NCBI GenBank assembly: GCA_963575745.1
Contig: CAUYUJ010003667.1
Coordinates: 1-20,000, forward strand
Direction of reading: 5' to 3'
DNA: 20,000 nucleotides
Origin: Prorocentrum cordatum
Taxonomy: Eukaryota; Sar; Dinophyceae; Prorocentrales; Prorocentraceae
Position 1 is the first letter of the stretch; each line of letters starts with the position of its first letter. Under the pieces are notes generated by a model. It was given only the letters and a program-made list of their open reading frames with translations, searched no databases and was not told the DNA's origin. Shown in pieces: positions 7,423-17,133 of the stretch. The translations under genes were made by a program, and so were the position numbers.

Positions 7423-10400
7423 CTAAGGCCCCTTATGGGCCCCATTCTTCCTCACGAGCTCAGCCTTACTGTAAGCCTTGGGGAATAAACCCCGCTCGAT
7501 TCGGGAAAGATACTCGGCACGGGTATCGGACACCACCTTGGGGCACAACTTACCCAAACCTAACAATTGTCGGTCCCCGTACATCCCACAGGTGGCGCAG
7601 AACCAGACCCCTAGGTCCTGGTGGAAGCGCAACATGTGGGAGGGGTGGGTCCACCCCCCAGCAATGTGCAACCTCGCCCCAGCTGGGAGTCCTCTAAGGG
7701 AGCCATCAATAGACACTAGGCGAAAACACTGGGAGCCTCTCCAAGATCTAGCTAGCGAGACAGACGCGGACCCACGGCACCGTCGGCACCTGCGGCCCGT
7801 ATCATCCAGGGCGTGGCTAGACTCGAAAATCGACACAGTGTCAGCAGACGGCGGCGGCGGGGGTGCAGGGACGGGGGCCGCGAGGCCAGGGGAGAGGGCG
7901 GATCCTCCACCAGTGCTCTCGCCGACCGCGGGGCCACGGAGGCCCTTGCCCCCCCGCCGCCTAAACCTACCTACCTGGGAACCATCACTCAGAAGCTTTT
8001 CCTCGGCGGCCATCGCGTCAAGCGAGGATCGGAGAATTCGCATTCTAATCCAGAACACTTCCTGTTCGAGAATCATAATCGGGGAACGGACGCTGGCGGG
8101 CAAGCGGGCGCGATCAGCGCCATAACATGCCAGGACGTCCGCGAACACATTGCCATGCACGAGCCAACGTTCGGCCTTGCCAGCAACAGTATCTGTGGCT
8201 TCCATATGGCTGTGGGTGAAAAGGACAACGACGTGGCCCCGCTCGCGAGGCTTCATGATCTCGCCGATCTGAGCCCACAAATCGCTGTTCTCACCCTGTG
8301 GCTGGCGATCGCGGGCCGCGTGCCAGCCGTCAAAGACTGCTTTGTTATCGGTAACGTAGATGAGGAAATCGGGTGCCCACCGAAGGGCACAGAAGAAAGT
8401 GAACAACTCGCCACGAGGAACCGTCTGCTGGAGCCCTGGCAGGATCCCTGACAGCGTGCTCGAGAGGATCATCGAGGACTCGTCTTCGAACTGGGCCAAG
8501 CCGACGCCGACGCGTCTGAACAGCGGGCTGGAGGAGTCGGCCCCCCCGCTGGCGTCCCCGAACAGAAGAATGGGACGAGCGGCTGAGCCTGGGCCGAACC
8601 CCTCCGACAGCGCGTCATCGTGAGAGCCCCACCAACTCTCGTCCATCGGCGGCGACGGCGCCTGCATGCGCCCCGCTGGCAGCAGCCCACGCAGCCACAG
8701 GGCCTCCTCGGCCTCATGCTGGGCGCACGCCTGCGGGTAAAGGAAGTCCGACTGCACGTAAGCCTCCTCCCCGCAGTTGGCCTTGCAGCCCCAGATGCGG
8801 TGGAAGGGGGTCTCTGGCGCGCACCTGCAGCGAGCGCAAATCGGATCGACCGTGACCCGACGCGCTGCATCAGCCCGTCGCTGCCTTGGCCAGCTGCCGC
8901 CCGCGGCGACGGAGACCAAGAGCTCCGCCAAGCGGCGCCCGCGCGGCGCCTGCGCCAGCTGGCGGAGCAGCTGCCGCATGGAGGTGAGCTCCGTGCCGCC
9001 GCCGAGGCCGCCTCCGCAAAAATGCCGCTCCGCCTGCTGCCAGAGGAGAGCCTCGGAGGCGCGGTCGAAGTCCACGAAAAACTGCTTGAGCCCATTGAGC
9101 GCCATGACGTCCGAGTAGCACTCTTCGGGGAAGCGCCATTCGGTGCCGTCGGCCATGACCCACAAGGTGGGCGTCTTGGGGTCCCACTGCCGCTCCAGCA
9201 GGTACACGATCACCGCAGACATGGGACCGCGAACGTGCCTGGAGCGCCGGCCTGCTGGGACCGAGCGGAGGCGACTGACCACCGACTGCCATGCACGATG
9301 AACGCCGCCTCGAATGCCTGGGGTGGTGAGCCACTGCTTCAGCCAGAATTCCAAGCACTCGTGAGGAAGCTTGATGCCTGGATCCTGCAGCGGCTCCTTG
9401 ATGGCCATGAGGGTGGTCTTGCATAAGCCACGGCCCCCGCCGCTCAAGACGGCGGCCAAACTCCTTCTGAAATAATCCATGTGGGTGCCGAACGTGCCGA
9501 AGATCTGGTGACCGTAGTTGCCAGCGGCAGCGGCGCTGGTACGCTCAAGCCTGCTCGTGACAGTGAAAGTCTTGGCAGCTCTGGCGTAGCGGCGGATCTT
9601 GGAGTGGAGCTTCGCATGCTTGGCAACTCTCTTGCGACGGCTCTGCCTAGCGTGGCGTGTGCCGCCGCCCTGATCAATGCCAAGGAAAGGAGCCTGACGA
9701 ACCGCGCGCACCAAGAACCCACGAGCGCGCAGGCGGCGAGAGATCTCAACCGCATCGCCGTGGACCGAGCAAACGATGACAGACTTGGGCGAGACGTCCA
9801 GCTTCCACTTAGCCATCTCGTCGCACGTGTCTGCCAAGCATGCCGTGACCTTGGTGCGGAGATGGCTGCTTGGTCCAATCATGCGCTGGGAGAGGTCGTC
9901 CACCCAAATCCTGTGGCTAAAAGACACATGAACGGTAGAAATCTTCGCGAGCACAAAATGAACCATACATTTAGCAAATCGAGTGCCTCCTCGGAGGCCT
10001 TGAATGATGGAGTGCTCGACGGTGAAAGGGTCGCACACGGCGCCAAATTGCTCCAGCGTGCGCGGAGCCATGCATTGGGCGACCTCGAGAAAGAGCACCG
10101 CAGGTGGGTATCCCAGGCGCAAGGCCGCGCCGAGGAGCAGGTCCCACTGGATGGCGTCGTAGAAGCCCTTCACGTCCAGCATGCCGTGGGCCGAGGCGAG
10201 CTTCATGGCAGCGGCCACCTCGTCCCCCAGCGTGCGGAAGAAAGCCTCCTGAAGGGAGGCGTTGCCCAGGACGGCTGCGTCCCAGCCCTCCTCGGCGACG
10301 CTGGCCCATTCCCGTGCGTGCACCTCCCGCACGAGAGACCAGAGCCTCCCCATGAGGGAGGTCAGGCCGATGATTCTATCTCCATCGGCCTTCTTCGGGA

Positions 10401-12525
10401 GAAGCTTCCCGATGATCAACTGAGTCTGCTGCGGCCAGACCAAAGCCGCCTCCAAGTAATTGAAAAGGGCCGCCAGCTCATCAAGGCCAGCGGCTGGGAC
10501 ACGCTCGATGTCCACGGGGGTGAGGCGGTCGGCGCCCATCCCCGTCTTGCACTTCATGCGCCGAGCGGCGGCGCGCACCTCAGCACCTGTGATGGGTGGG
10601 AGGGGCTCATCGTGCGCCGCCACTCGCACCTCGTCGACGACCGTCTTCAAGGCCTGAGGGTCGTGAGGATGAGCATTCCAGATGGCCTTCCACTGGCGCG
10701 CCTTGGCGTCGAGGATGTCCTTGGGATGCACGAGGGTCGAGCTGCCAACGACGATCTCTTGGCGAGGGAGGGCATCCTCGCGCAGCGAGCGGTACACCGC
10801 GCCGCTGGCCTTGGGGTCGGTGAGCCAAGCCTTGAAATCACTGAGGGACTCCCTGATGGCGCGACGGTGGGCCCTCTGCTCGATGCGACCTGCCAGAACC
10901 TGAAGCGCCTCCAGCACGCGGGCCGTGCAGCCACCGACGTTCAACAGAAGACCGATCCACTCGTCAAACTTGGGCTCGTCGGCCCTGAGCAAGCTGGCTA
11001 CACCTTCAGGTAGATCGCTCGCAAGATGGAGACAAGCGCGATGTAGCTGGACCAGCTGCTTCACGCCGTTGTCACGACCAAGGTGACGTACAATCTGATG
11101 TAGTATGGATGAAACTCTCTTCCACCAGGCTGTCACTTGGTCCCGGAGTGGGACCTCGCGCTGCCGACCACTATGGCTGACGGGCTCGACCACGAAACTG
11201 CAGCCCACAGCCCTGCACGTGCCAACAGCGGCGGGCAACTGATGGTGCGAGAGAATGGCCTGCTCAAGAGTGGAAACCCACTGGCCGTACCACAAGCTAG
11301 CTGATTCCCTGTGCTGGGAGTTGAGCCAAAACACTACGGAGGAGGATGAGGACGGGTGAGGGTCCCACGGGGACGTGCCCATATTTTGCTCACGGCACCG
11401 TGCCCAAACCTCGGCTGGGATGTGAAACGATGGCTCGACCTTTGACGTAGGGACTTCCTTAAAGGGGGGGGTTAAACTCGAGACGCAACCTTTGGCTGGG
11501 GGGGGTGGACCCTGAAAGACACTATTACTGCAAGCTGGCTCAGACGTATCACGAGAAGTGACGATGCTGACGACCGACGGCTCGCTTTTACTCTGGACCT
11601 GACAGAACGCGTCTTCAGAAGCCCACGGGTCCTCCTCATCTGGCCATTGGTCGACCTCGGGAGACTCGTCACAAAACTGAACAGAAACTGATATGGATTG
11701 GCTGCAAGAGTGATCTTGGGAGCTCGTCTGGCCCCCGACATGTTCTCCGAACAGCACCTGAATCTTTTCACATCTGGTGGCTTGGGCAAGCTCCGCTTTG
11801 ACTTGCTTGCCAAGCTTGGCTACAGAAGATTTGGAACCAAGAGTGGGCAGCGTGCACGGGCGAGCAACCTGGGGCAGGCGGCTGGGACAGACAAGCCTGC
11901 GCGTCAGGAGCTGGTGCCCTTGGCTGCGGATGGTCATGGAGAGGCCGATGTGCGGCCGCCACGGAGTGTCCAGCCGCGGCTGGAGAGAGACGATGTACGG
12001 GATGGCGGCCTCGCTGACGATCGCGTAGTCCAGCATGCTCCCCAGCTTGCTGGCGTCGCAGGTGTAGGAGACCCCCTCTGGCGTGATGATGTGGCCGAAC
12101 ACCTGGTCCAGGAACCCAGACGCGATGACGGCGGGCGGCTCCACGTTCCAGTCGCCCAGGCAGATCCACGGCAGCCGAAGGCTGCTGAGCAGAGCGCCAA
12201 GACGATAGAAGCGAGCCAAGTTGCGGCCTGTCAGGCCGACCCCTGTGAAACCGTAGCAGATGCACAGGATGCGAGAAAAGCCGTTGCAGTGGATGACGGT
12301 GGCTACGAACCCGTCGAGCGCCGAAAATCCAGGAGCCCGCAGGGCTGTGGTGGATCTGGCCTCGTGTAGCGTTTCCACTTGAAGATGCCCCCTTGAGAGA
12401 AGCCGCTCTCCACCTTCATTGGCTTTATCAATAGTACTAAGAGACTGGTGGCGTCCGCTGGGCCGAGCCGCGTTCGCCAAGAGACGGAGACCAGCACCAC
12501 GAGCACGAGCATCCCACTTGCGCAG
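7423..12525 (-). CDS. Retroelement polyprotein, main part: endonuclease C-terminal half, RT, RNase H, zinc region
   Basis: The frame is open from just after an in-frame TAG (12526-12528) to the TAG at 7423-7425. Numbering from codon 12480, the APE-like half shows GDWN (109-112), LDY (150-152) and PHIG (His177). A poorly conserved linker of about 400 residues follows. The RT has a KK...R...L block (696-717), motif A (Asp769 in LDVKGFYDAI), motif B (QGLRGGTRFA, 827-836) and motif C WVDD (859-862). A CxxC-x8-H-x4-C knuckle lies at 1215-1232. RNase H shows Asp1309, Glu1358, Asp1378 and HGNVFAD (1442-1448). A C-terminal region has CRRC (1565-1568), His residues near 1612-1620 and CATC (1628-1631). 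The enzyme would nick DNA and copy its RNA at the target. It is long and uninterrupted, but its N-terminal endonuclease part lies in another frame, so it is broken. Confidence 0.85.
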   Translation of the reverse strand: MRKWDARARGAGLRLLANAARPSGRHQSLSTIDKANEGGERLLSRGHLQVETLHEARSTTALRAPGFSALDGFVATVIHCNGFSRILCICYGFTGVGLTGRNLARFYRLGALLSSLRLPWICLGDWNVEPPAVIASGFLDQVFGHIITPEGVSYTCDASKLGSMLDYAIVSEAAIPYIVSLQPRLDTPWRPHIGLSMTIRSQGHQLLTRRLVCPSRLPQVARPCTLPTLGSKSSVAKLGKQVKAELAQATRCEKIQVLFGEHVGGQTSSQDHSCSQSISVSVQFCDESPEVDQWPDEEDPWASEDAFCQVQSKSEPSVVSIVTSRDTSEPACSNSVFQGPPPPAKGCVSSLTPPFKEVPTSKVEPSFHIPAEVWARCREQNMGTSPWDPHPSSSSSVVFWLNSQHRESASLWYGQWVSTLEQAILSHHQLPAAVGTCRAVGCSFVVEPVSHSGRQREVPLRDQVTAWWKRVSSILHQIVRHLGRDNGVKQLVQLHRACLHLASDLPEGVASLLRADEPKFDEWIGLLLNVGGCTARVLEALQVLAGRIEQRAHRRAIRESLSDFKAWLTDPKASGAVYRSLREDALPRQEIVVGSSTLVHPKDILDAKARQWKAIWNAHPHDPQALKTVVDEVRVAAHDEPLPPITGAEVRAAARRMKCKTGMGADRLTPVDIERVPAAGLDELAALFNYLEAALVWPQQTQLIIGKLLPKKADGDRIIGLTSLMGRLWSLVREVHAREWASVAEEGWDAAVLGNASLQEAFFRTLGDEVAAAMKLASAHGMLDVKGFYDAIQWDLLLGAALRLGYPPAVLFLEVAQCMAPRTLEQFGAVCDPFTVEHSIIQGLRGGTRFAKCMVHFVLAKISTVHVSFSHRIWVDDLSQRMIGPSSHLRTKVTACLADTCDEMAKWKLDVSPKSVIVCSVHGDAVEISRRLRARGFLVRAVRQAPFLGIDQGGGTRHARQSRRKRVAKHAKLHSKIRRYARAAKTFTVTSRLERTSAAAAGNYGHQIFGTFGTHMDYFRRSLAAVLSGGGRGLCKTTLMAIKEPLQDPGIKLPHECLEFWLKQWLTTPGIRGGVHRAWQSVVSRLRSVPAGRRSRHVRGPMSAVIVYLLERQWDPKTPTLWVMADGTEWRFPEECYSDVMALNGLKQFFVDFDRASEALLWQQAERHFCGGGLGGGTELTSMRQLLRQLAQAPRGRRLAELLVSVAAGGSWPRQRRADAARRVTVDPICARCRCAPETPFHRIWGCKANCGEEAYVQSDFLYPQACAQHEAEEALWLRGLLPAGRMQAPSPPMDESWWGSHDDALSEGFGPGSAARPILLFGDASGGADSSSPLFRRVGVGLAQFEDESSMILSSTLSGILPGLQQTVPRGELFTFFCALRWAPDFLIYVTDNKAVFDGWHAARDRQPQGENSDLWAQIGEIMKPRERGHVVVLFTHSHMEATDTVAGKAERWLVHGNVFADVLACYGADRARLPASVRSPIMILEQEVFWIRMRILRSSLDAMAAEEKLLSDGSQVGRFRRRGGKGLRGPAVGESTGGGSALSPGLAAPVPAPPPPPSADTVSIFESSHALDDTGRRCRRCRGSASVSLARSWRGSQCFRLVSIDGSLRGLPAGARLHIAGGWTHPSHMLRFHQDLGVWFCATCGMYGDRQLLGLGKLCPKVVSDTRAEYLSRIERGLFPKAYSKAELVRKNGAHKGP

Positions 12526-12755
12526 CTATGACTCTGTGACTCAGGAATATGAGTCTCTGCAACCCCAATGTACGCATGCGTGGCAGTGATGGAATCTAAG
12601 AATGACCATGCTGAATCGCCCATGGTCGTGACGTTGCCGAAGAATATGCGACTAACTGCTGGGGCGGCCTCGGCCGCCAACAAAACTGGCGCCTGGGGCT
12701 GCGGGGTCGCTACCGCTGCCACAGGGGGGCTGCTGGCAGCCCCAGGCGCAACCCA
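12526..12755 (-). pseudogene. Retroelement endonuclease N-terminal part, frameshifted
   Basis: Just after the TGA at 12756-12758 the same frame continues WVAPGAAS and then IFFGNVTTM...YIGVAETHI. These match the start of an APE-like endonuclease fold, with the catalytic Glu of VAETH at 12555-12557. The natural continuation (LRKWDARARGAGLRLL) lies in the next frame from 12525, so a net one- or two-base change must lie between about 12526 and 12555. There is no ATG at its beginning, which supports it being an internal part of one long reading frame. A sequencing error is possible. Confidence 0.75.
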
Positions 12756-13418
12756 TCAGGCCTTGGCCTTGGGCTTGGCGGCGCCGCCCTTGGCTCCGCC
12801 CTTGGCGCCGCCGCCTGCTGCGCGCTGCCCGTCCGCCGCCGCCGCAGCCGCGAACTTGGCAGCTGAGAGTCGCTGCGCCTCCTGCTCCACCGCCGCCTCG
12901 TGCTCGGCCGAGCCCGCGCCCGCGGCGCCCGAGGAGCTGGCTGCGCCGCCGCCGCCGCCGCCGCCAGCAGCCCCACCAGGCTGCGCCTCAGAGCCGCCTG
13001 CGGGCTGGGGGGCGGCCCCAGCTGCGCCTTGGGCCGCCGAGCCGTCCTGCGCGCGACGCTTCTTGGTCATGCGCTCCGAGATGGCTGCCTTAACCTCCGC
13101 TGCCTTGCGAAGCCACTCCTGTACCTCCGCGTTCTTGTTCGAGAACATGGCCTGCATCTTCTCGAGCTCCTGCTTAATGCTGCGCAACTGGGTGCGCTCG
13201 GACTCCTCGACCTGGTCCAGATCGTCGAAGAGCTTCGTGTCCCACTTCACCTCGAAGGCGGGCCGCTTGCCGCTGGCGGTCGCACCGTCGAGCCCCGCTG
13301 CCCGCGCCAGCGCCTGCGCCGCCTGCCTCTTGCCGATCTCGGCGGAGGCGAGGGCACGCGCCGCGAGCTGCTCCCTCTCTTCGGCGGTCTGAAGAGCCGC
13401 CCTGAGGCGGTGGACATT
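12756..13418 (-). pseudogene. Retroelement N-terminal region: coiled coil and Ala/Gly-rich linker
   Basis: In this frame the protein reads NVHRLRAALQTAEEREQL, then FEVKWDTKLFDDLDQVEE, then a charged helical stretch likely to form a coiled coil (about 13080-13240). A long Ala/Gly/Pro-rich linker follows and ends KGGAAKPKAKA before the TGA at 12756-12758. The frame is closed upstream by a TGA at 13428-13430, so it has no start of its own and must once have joined the Cys-cluster segment. I do not recognise a named domain. Confidence 0.65.
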
Positions 13419-13792
13419 GGCGCCTGATCATGCTTGTGGTTGGCGTCCTTCCAGACGCCCTCCGCCTTCGAGACCAGCACGGCCTCCGACGGCGGCGGCG
13501 GCCCCTGGTCGCCCTTCGTCGCGAGGGCGTCGATCTTGGCCTGGAGCGACGCCCTGAGGTCCACGTCCGTGACGGGGGTGGCCTCGAGCGCTGCCTTCAG
13601 GTGGTCCGCGACTGAGGGCGCCGCGGGCTTGGGCTCCTGGACGACGGGCTGCTGGTCGCGCTTCCTCGACTTGGGCGAGAACAGCACCACCTTCTTCCCG
13701 CACGCACAGAAGCACTGCTGGCGAATGAGAATGTCGTTGTACTCCGCGCGTTGGCACGCGCCGCAACGGCTCCACTGGCGAGCCGCCGTCAT
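13415..13792 (-). pseudogene. Retroelement N-terminus with Cys cluster
   Basis: The ATG at 13790-13792 opens MTAARQWSRCGACQRAEYND and continues with QQCFCACGKKV. This gives a CxxC followed by CxCxC, a likely zinc-binding, perhaps nucleic-acid-binding, cluster. A Lys/Pro-rich segment and a helical segment (VADHLKAALEA) follow, ending near DANHKHDQA. After about 13415 this frame becomes Arg-rich nonsense while the sensible protein continues in another frame, so a frameshift lies at about 13400-13430. The ATG is the first plausible start, 135 bp from the element 5' end. Confidence 0.65.
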
Positions 13793-13905
13793 TGCTGAGA
13801 AACTGAAAACGCTGGCTTTGGTCGGCAGGTGGTCCGTGGGGAGATCGGACGGCCTGCAGTGCCTCGAGCGCCCCGTGCAGGCACCAGCGTCGGCCCCAAA
13901 TCTGG

Positions 13906-13926
13906 TTGGAGCCCAAGTGGCTTGAG
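13906..13926 (-). other. SL-like sequence at the retroelement 5' terminus
   Basis: One base inside the element 5' end, the minus strand reads CTCAAG (13926-13921) and then CCACTTGGGCTCCAA (13920-13906). This fits the end of one SL (GGCTCAAG) joined to a second SL truncated at its internal TAG (CCATTTTGGCTCAAG), with 17 of 21 bases matching. Stacked, truncated relics of this type are known in retroposed dinoflagellate genes. Confidence 0.55.
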
Positions 13927-13927
13927 G

Positions 13928-13943
13928 GGCCGAGAAGGAGGAG
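13928..13943. repeat. Target site duplication, right copy (16 bp)
   Basis: GGCCGAGAAGGAGGAG is identical to 7334-7349 and adjoins the 5' end of the minus-strand retroelement. Confidence 0.85.
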
Positions 13944-14567
13944 GAAGATGAGGATGAGGAGGAGGTGGAGGAGGAGGGCGAACAGAAAGGCCAGAAGCCT
14001 CTTGGATGCCCTTCGGAGTCTCTTCGCATTTCTTCCGAGAGCTTCGTGCCAGGTGTGCGCCAGGTGTGCCGCATACTGCAGCCGCGCCAGGTGCGCCACG
14101 TTCGGGGCACGTGCAGAGTGTGTCAGGTGCGCCTGCGCACGTGACAGCACACATCAGGAAACATGTCGGCCCCCACCATCCTTGTCGAAAACTAATGCCC
14201 ATCATTGTGTCTGGTGGGCCTGCGCACAGCAGGCCATACGCCACCACCCCCGCCGTCCCTGTCAAAAACCACTTGACAGTGATCGCGGGGTGGCCGCGCA
14301 TGATCCAGATTTAGCCGCGAGGTGCATCTTGTACTGGATGGTAGCCCTGCGCGCAGCAGCAGGCAATATGCTGACACCTCCGCAGTCCCTGCCAGAAACT
14401 ATTCAAAGTGCTCGCGGGCCTCACGAACATGACTCAAGACTTTGCCCCAAAGTGTACTTCGCGTACTGTTAGTTGACAGGGACGGTGGGGGTGGGCCGCA
14501 TCGGATTGGCCGCGCATGCTCCAAATGTGGAAGCAGGGTGCGTTTTGTATTGTTCTTGACAGGGGCG
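13944..14567. repeat. Unit 2 continuation: purine tract remnant and degenerate-module spacer
   Basis: Colinear with 2290-2888 of unit 1. It begins with the rest of the GGA tract (to about 13980), then the CCAGAAGCCTCTTGGATGCC segment, the near-palindrome at 14121-14146, and the modules with TTGACAGGGACGGTGG motifs. I see no gene in it. Confidence 0.55.
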
Positions 14568-14598
14568 GTGTGTGTGTGTGTGTGTGTGTGTGTGAGAG
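14568..14598 (+). repeat. (GT)n microsatellite, unit 2
   Basis: An uninterrupted GT run ending in a short GAGAG, the counterpart of 2890-2922. Confidence 0.9.
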
Positions 14599-14835
14599 CA
14601 TTTTGTCCTCATGGTTCCTGGTTGGCTGCCGGTCGCCTGGGGTGGGAGTGTATAGGGAACAGTGATAAGCCCCTCCCCGAAGGTCAATAAGGGGGTTGGA
14701 AGGGGAAACTCCAGACCACTGATGCCCTAAAGGGCTAAGGTCTCCCGGGAGCGACCAGTACCGTAACAATATATTATCTGTAGGATTCCCGATAGTGTTT
14801 ATGTATTTATTTGTAAATCCATACATATATAGATG

Positions 14836-14868
<33 letters not shown>

Positions 14869-15014
14869 TGTGTGAGAGCGAGAGAGAGAGAGAGAGAGAG
14901 AGTGAGAGCGAGAGAGTGAGAGAGAGAGAGGGAGAGAGCGAGAGAAAAAGAGAGAGAGAGAGAGAGAGAAAGAAAGAAAGAAAGAGAGAGATGGAGAGAG
15001 AGAGAGAGAGAGAA
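14836..15014 (+). repeat. (TA)n/(GA)n microsatellite, unit 2
   Basis: A TA run (to about 14853) is followed by about 160 bp of GA, GAGC and GAAA purines, longer than the unit 1 version. Confidence 0.9.
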
Positions 15015-15048
15015 AACAACCAAAACGCCGCAACAAGCTTTTCGCACC

Positions 15049-15279
15049 ATGGCTCCCGAGAGCGAGCGTGACGTGAGTCATCCCGGGCCCGGGCGGGCCG
15101 GGGGACCGGGACCACTACCACAAGTGTCGGTGCTGGGGGCCGAGGAGGATGCCCAGCGAGGCGTCTCGAACGGCGCCAGAAGCTTCGAAGACGCCCCAAG
15201 TGGCGCTCCAAGACGACACCCGAGAGAGCCCCGAGAGGCACACCTCTTCCCACTCCCTCAGGGAGACGTGCATTGTTAG
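15049..15279 (+). CDS. Doubtful small ORF, 76 aa, counterpart of 3307-3627
   Basis: It starts MAPESERDVSHP and ends QGDVHC. Compared with the unit 1 version it lacks 30 internal codons without losing frame. It has no recognisable domain, and most differences change amino acids, so coding status is weak. Confidence 0.15.
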   Translation: MAPESERDVSHPGPGRAGGPGPLPQVSVLGAEEDAQRGVSNGARSFEDAPSGAPRRHPREPREAHLFPLPQGDVHC

Positions 15280-15319
15280 CATATTTGCTTCCGGGACCTT
15301 CACAGCAACACAGACGGCC

Positions 15320-15500
15320 CAACATGCTCCCTGGACTGACTGCCCTACGACGGCCCAAGAAACCCCCAAGAGGGCCCCAAGACGGCCCCATGGGTCCGAA
15401 GACGGCCAAAGGCGTCCAAGACGGCCCGAACGGGCCCACGAAGGAACCCAAGAGGGTCCAAAGACGGCCCGACTGTTCGGTGGGGGCACAGGAGGCCGTC
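15320..15500 (+). repeat. Degenerate CCAAGACGG repeat block, unit 2
   Basis: Counterpart of 3640-3880 with a few repeat units lost. It has the same GGCCCCAAGACGGCCCC motif. I see no gene in it. Confidence 0.65.
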
Positions 15501-15537
15501 ACGTGTGACACCTTGTGTCTCCGTGGTTGGAAAAGCC

Positions 15538-16802
15538 GTGGTGATGATGATGATGGTGGTGGTGGTGGCGATGATGATGATGGTGGTGGTGGTGATGCTG
15601 ATGCTGATGATGATGCTGATGATGCTGATGGAGACGATGATGATGATGATGATGATGCTGATGATGATGATGATGATGATGCTGATGCTGCTGCTGATGA
15701 CCATGATGCTGATGCTGATGACCATGATGATGATGCTGATACTGGTGATGGTGATGATGATGTTGTTGATGATGCTGCTGCTGTTGCTGCTGCTGACGAT
15801 GATGATGCTGCTTCTGATGATGATGTTCATGGTGATGATGATGCTGATGATGGTGAGGATGATGATGCTGTTGATGATGATGATGACGATGCTGATGACG
15901 ATGATGTGGCGGCTGCTGCTGCTGATGATGCTGAGACTGATGGTGACGAGGATGAGGATGCGGATGAGGATTCTGATGGTGGTGGTGGTAGTGATGCTGA
16001 TGATGCCGATGCTGATGCTGATGGTGATGCGGATGCTCATGCTGCTGATGATAGCGATGATGATAATGATTGTGATGATATTGATACTAGTGATGATCAT
16101 GATGCTTAGGATGATGATGATGATGCTGATGTTGATGGTGACCATGATCGATGCTGCTGATGATGATGAGGATGAGGATGCGGACGACGACGATGTAGAT
16201 GATGATAATGATGATGCTGATGCTGATGATGCTGCTGATGATGCTGCTGATGATGCTGCTGATGTTGATGATGCTGCTGCCGACGATGGCGATGCTGGAG
16301 CTGCTGCTGTGCTGATGGTAATGCTGATGATGCTGCTGATGAGGATGTAGATGATGCTGCTGTTGATAGTACTGTTCATGGTGATGCTGATGCTGCTGCT
16401 GATGATGATGATCATGATGATGGCGATGACGATGACGATGACGACGACGAATGATGATGATGATGATGATGACGATGATGGTGGCGGTGATGATGGTGAT
16501 GATGACGACGACGAAGACGATGAGATGCCGATGATGATGCTGCTGCTGATGATTATGAGGATGCTGATGCTGATTAGTATGGTGCTGCTGCTGTTGATGA
16601 TGTTTGTGGCGGTGATGATGCTGGTGCTGATTCTTGTGCTGATGATGATGCTGCTGATGCTGATACTTCTGATGATGATGCTGCTGTTGATGATGACGAT
16701 GATAATGACGATACTGATGCTGATGCTGATGCTGATGCTGATGATGATGATGCTGATGATGATGATGATGACGACGATGATGATGATGATGATGATGATG
16801 AC

Positions 16803-16853
<51 letters not shown>

Positions 16854-16928
16854 AATAGTGGTTGTGGTGTTGGTGGTGATGCGAATAAGGGTGAGGATGC
16901 TGCTGATGATAATGACGATGATACGGCT

Positions 16929-16959
<31 letters not shown>

Positions 16960-17092
16960 ATGAGGATGAGGATTCTGATGGTGGTGGTGGTGGTGATGCT
17001 GCCGCTGCTGCTGGTGATGACGCTGGTTGTGGTGGTGGTGGTGGTGGTGGTTGTGATGATAATATGGGTGAGGATGCTGCTGCTGCGACTGC

Positions 17093-17133
<41 letters not shown>

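Larger units (their letters stand above)
7350..13927 (-). mobile_element. LINE-like non-LTR retrotransposon, about 6.6 kb, near full length
   Basis: The element is bounded by perfect 16-bp target site duplications and lies antisense to the gene array. In its own direction it has a 135-bp 5' UTR with SL-like sequence, a Cys cluster, a coiled-coil/Ala-Gly-rich region, an APE-like endonuclease, a reverse transcriptase, a CCHC-type knuckle, RNase H, a C-terminal Cys/His region, and a 3' UTR of about 70 bp ending in a hairpin and 7-bp repeats. There are no LTRs. The domain order endonuclease, RT, RNase H is that of APE-type LINEs. Unit 1 lacks it in the homologous purine tract. Two frameshifts and an in-frame TGA indicate an inactive copy. 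Confidence 0.9.

Noticed and set aside
8620-11013. Long + strand open frames of up to 510 codons over the retroelement
   Set aside because: They are antisense shadows of the RT and RNase H coding sequence; the minus strand shows the expected catalytic motifs and the + frames show none.
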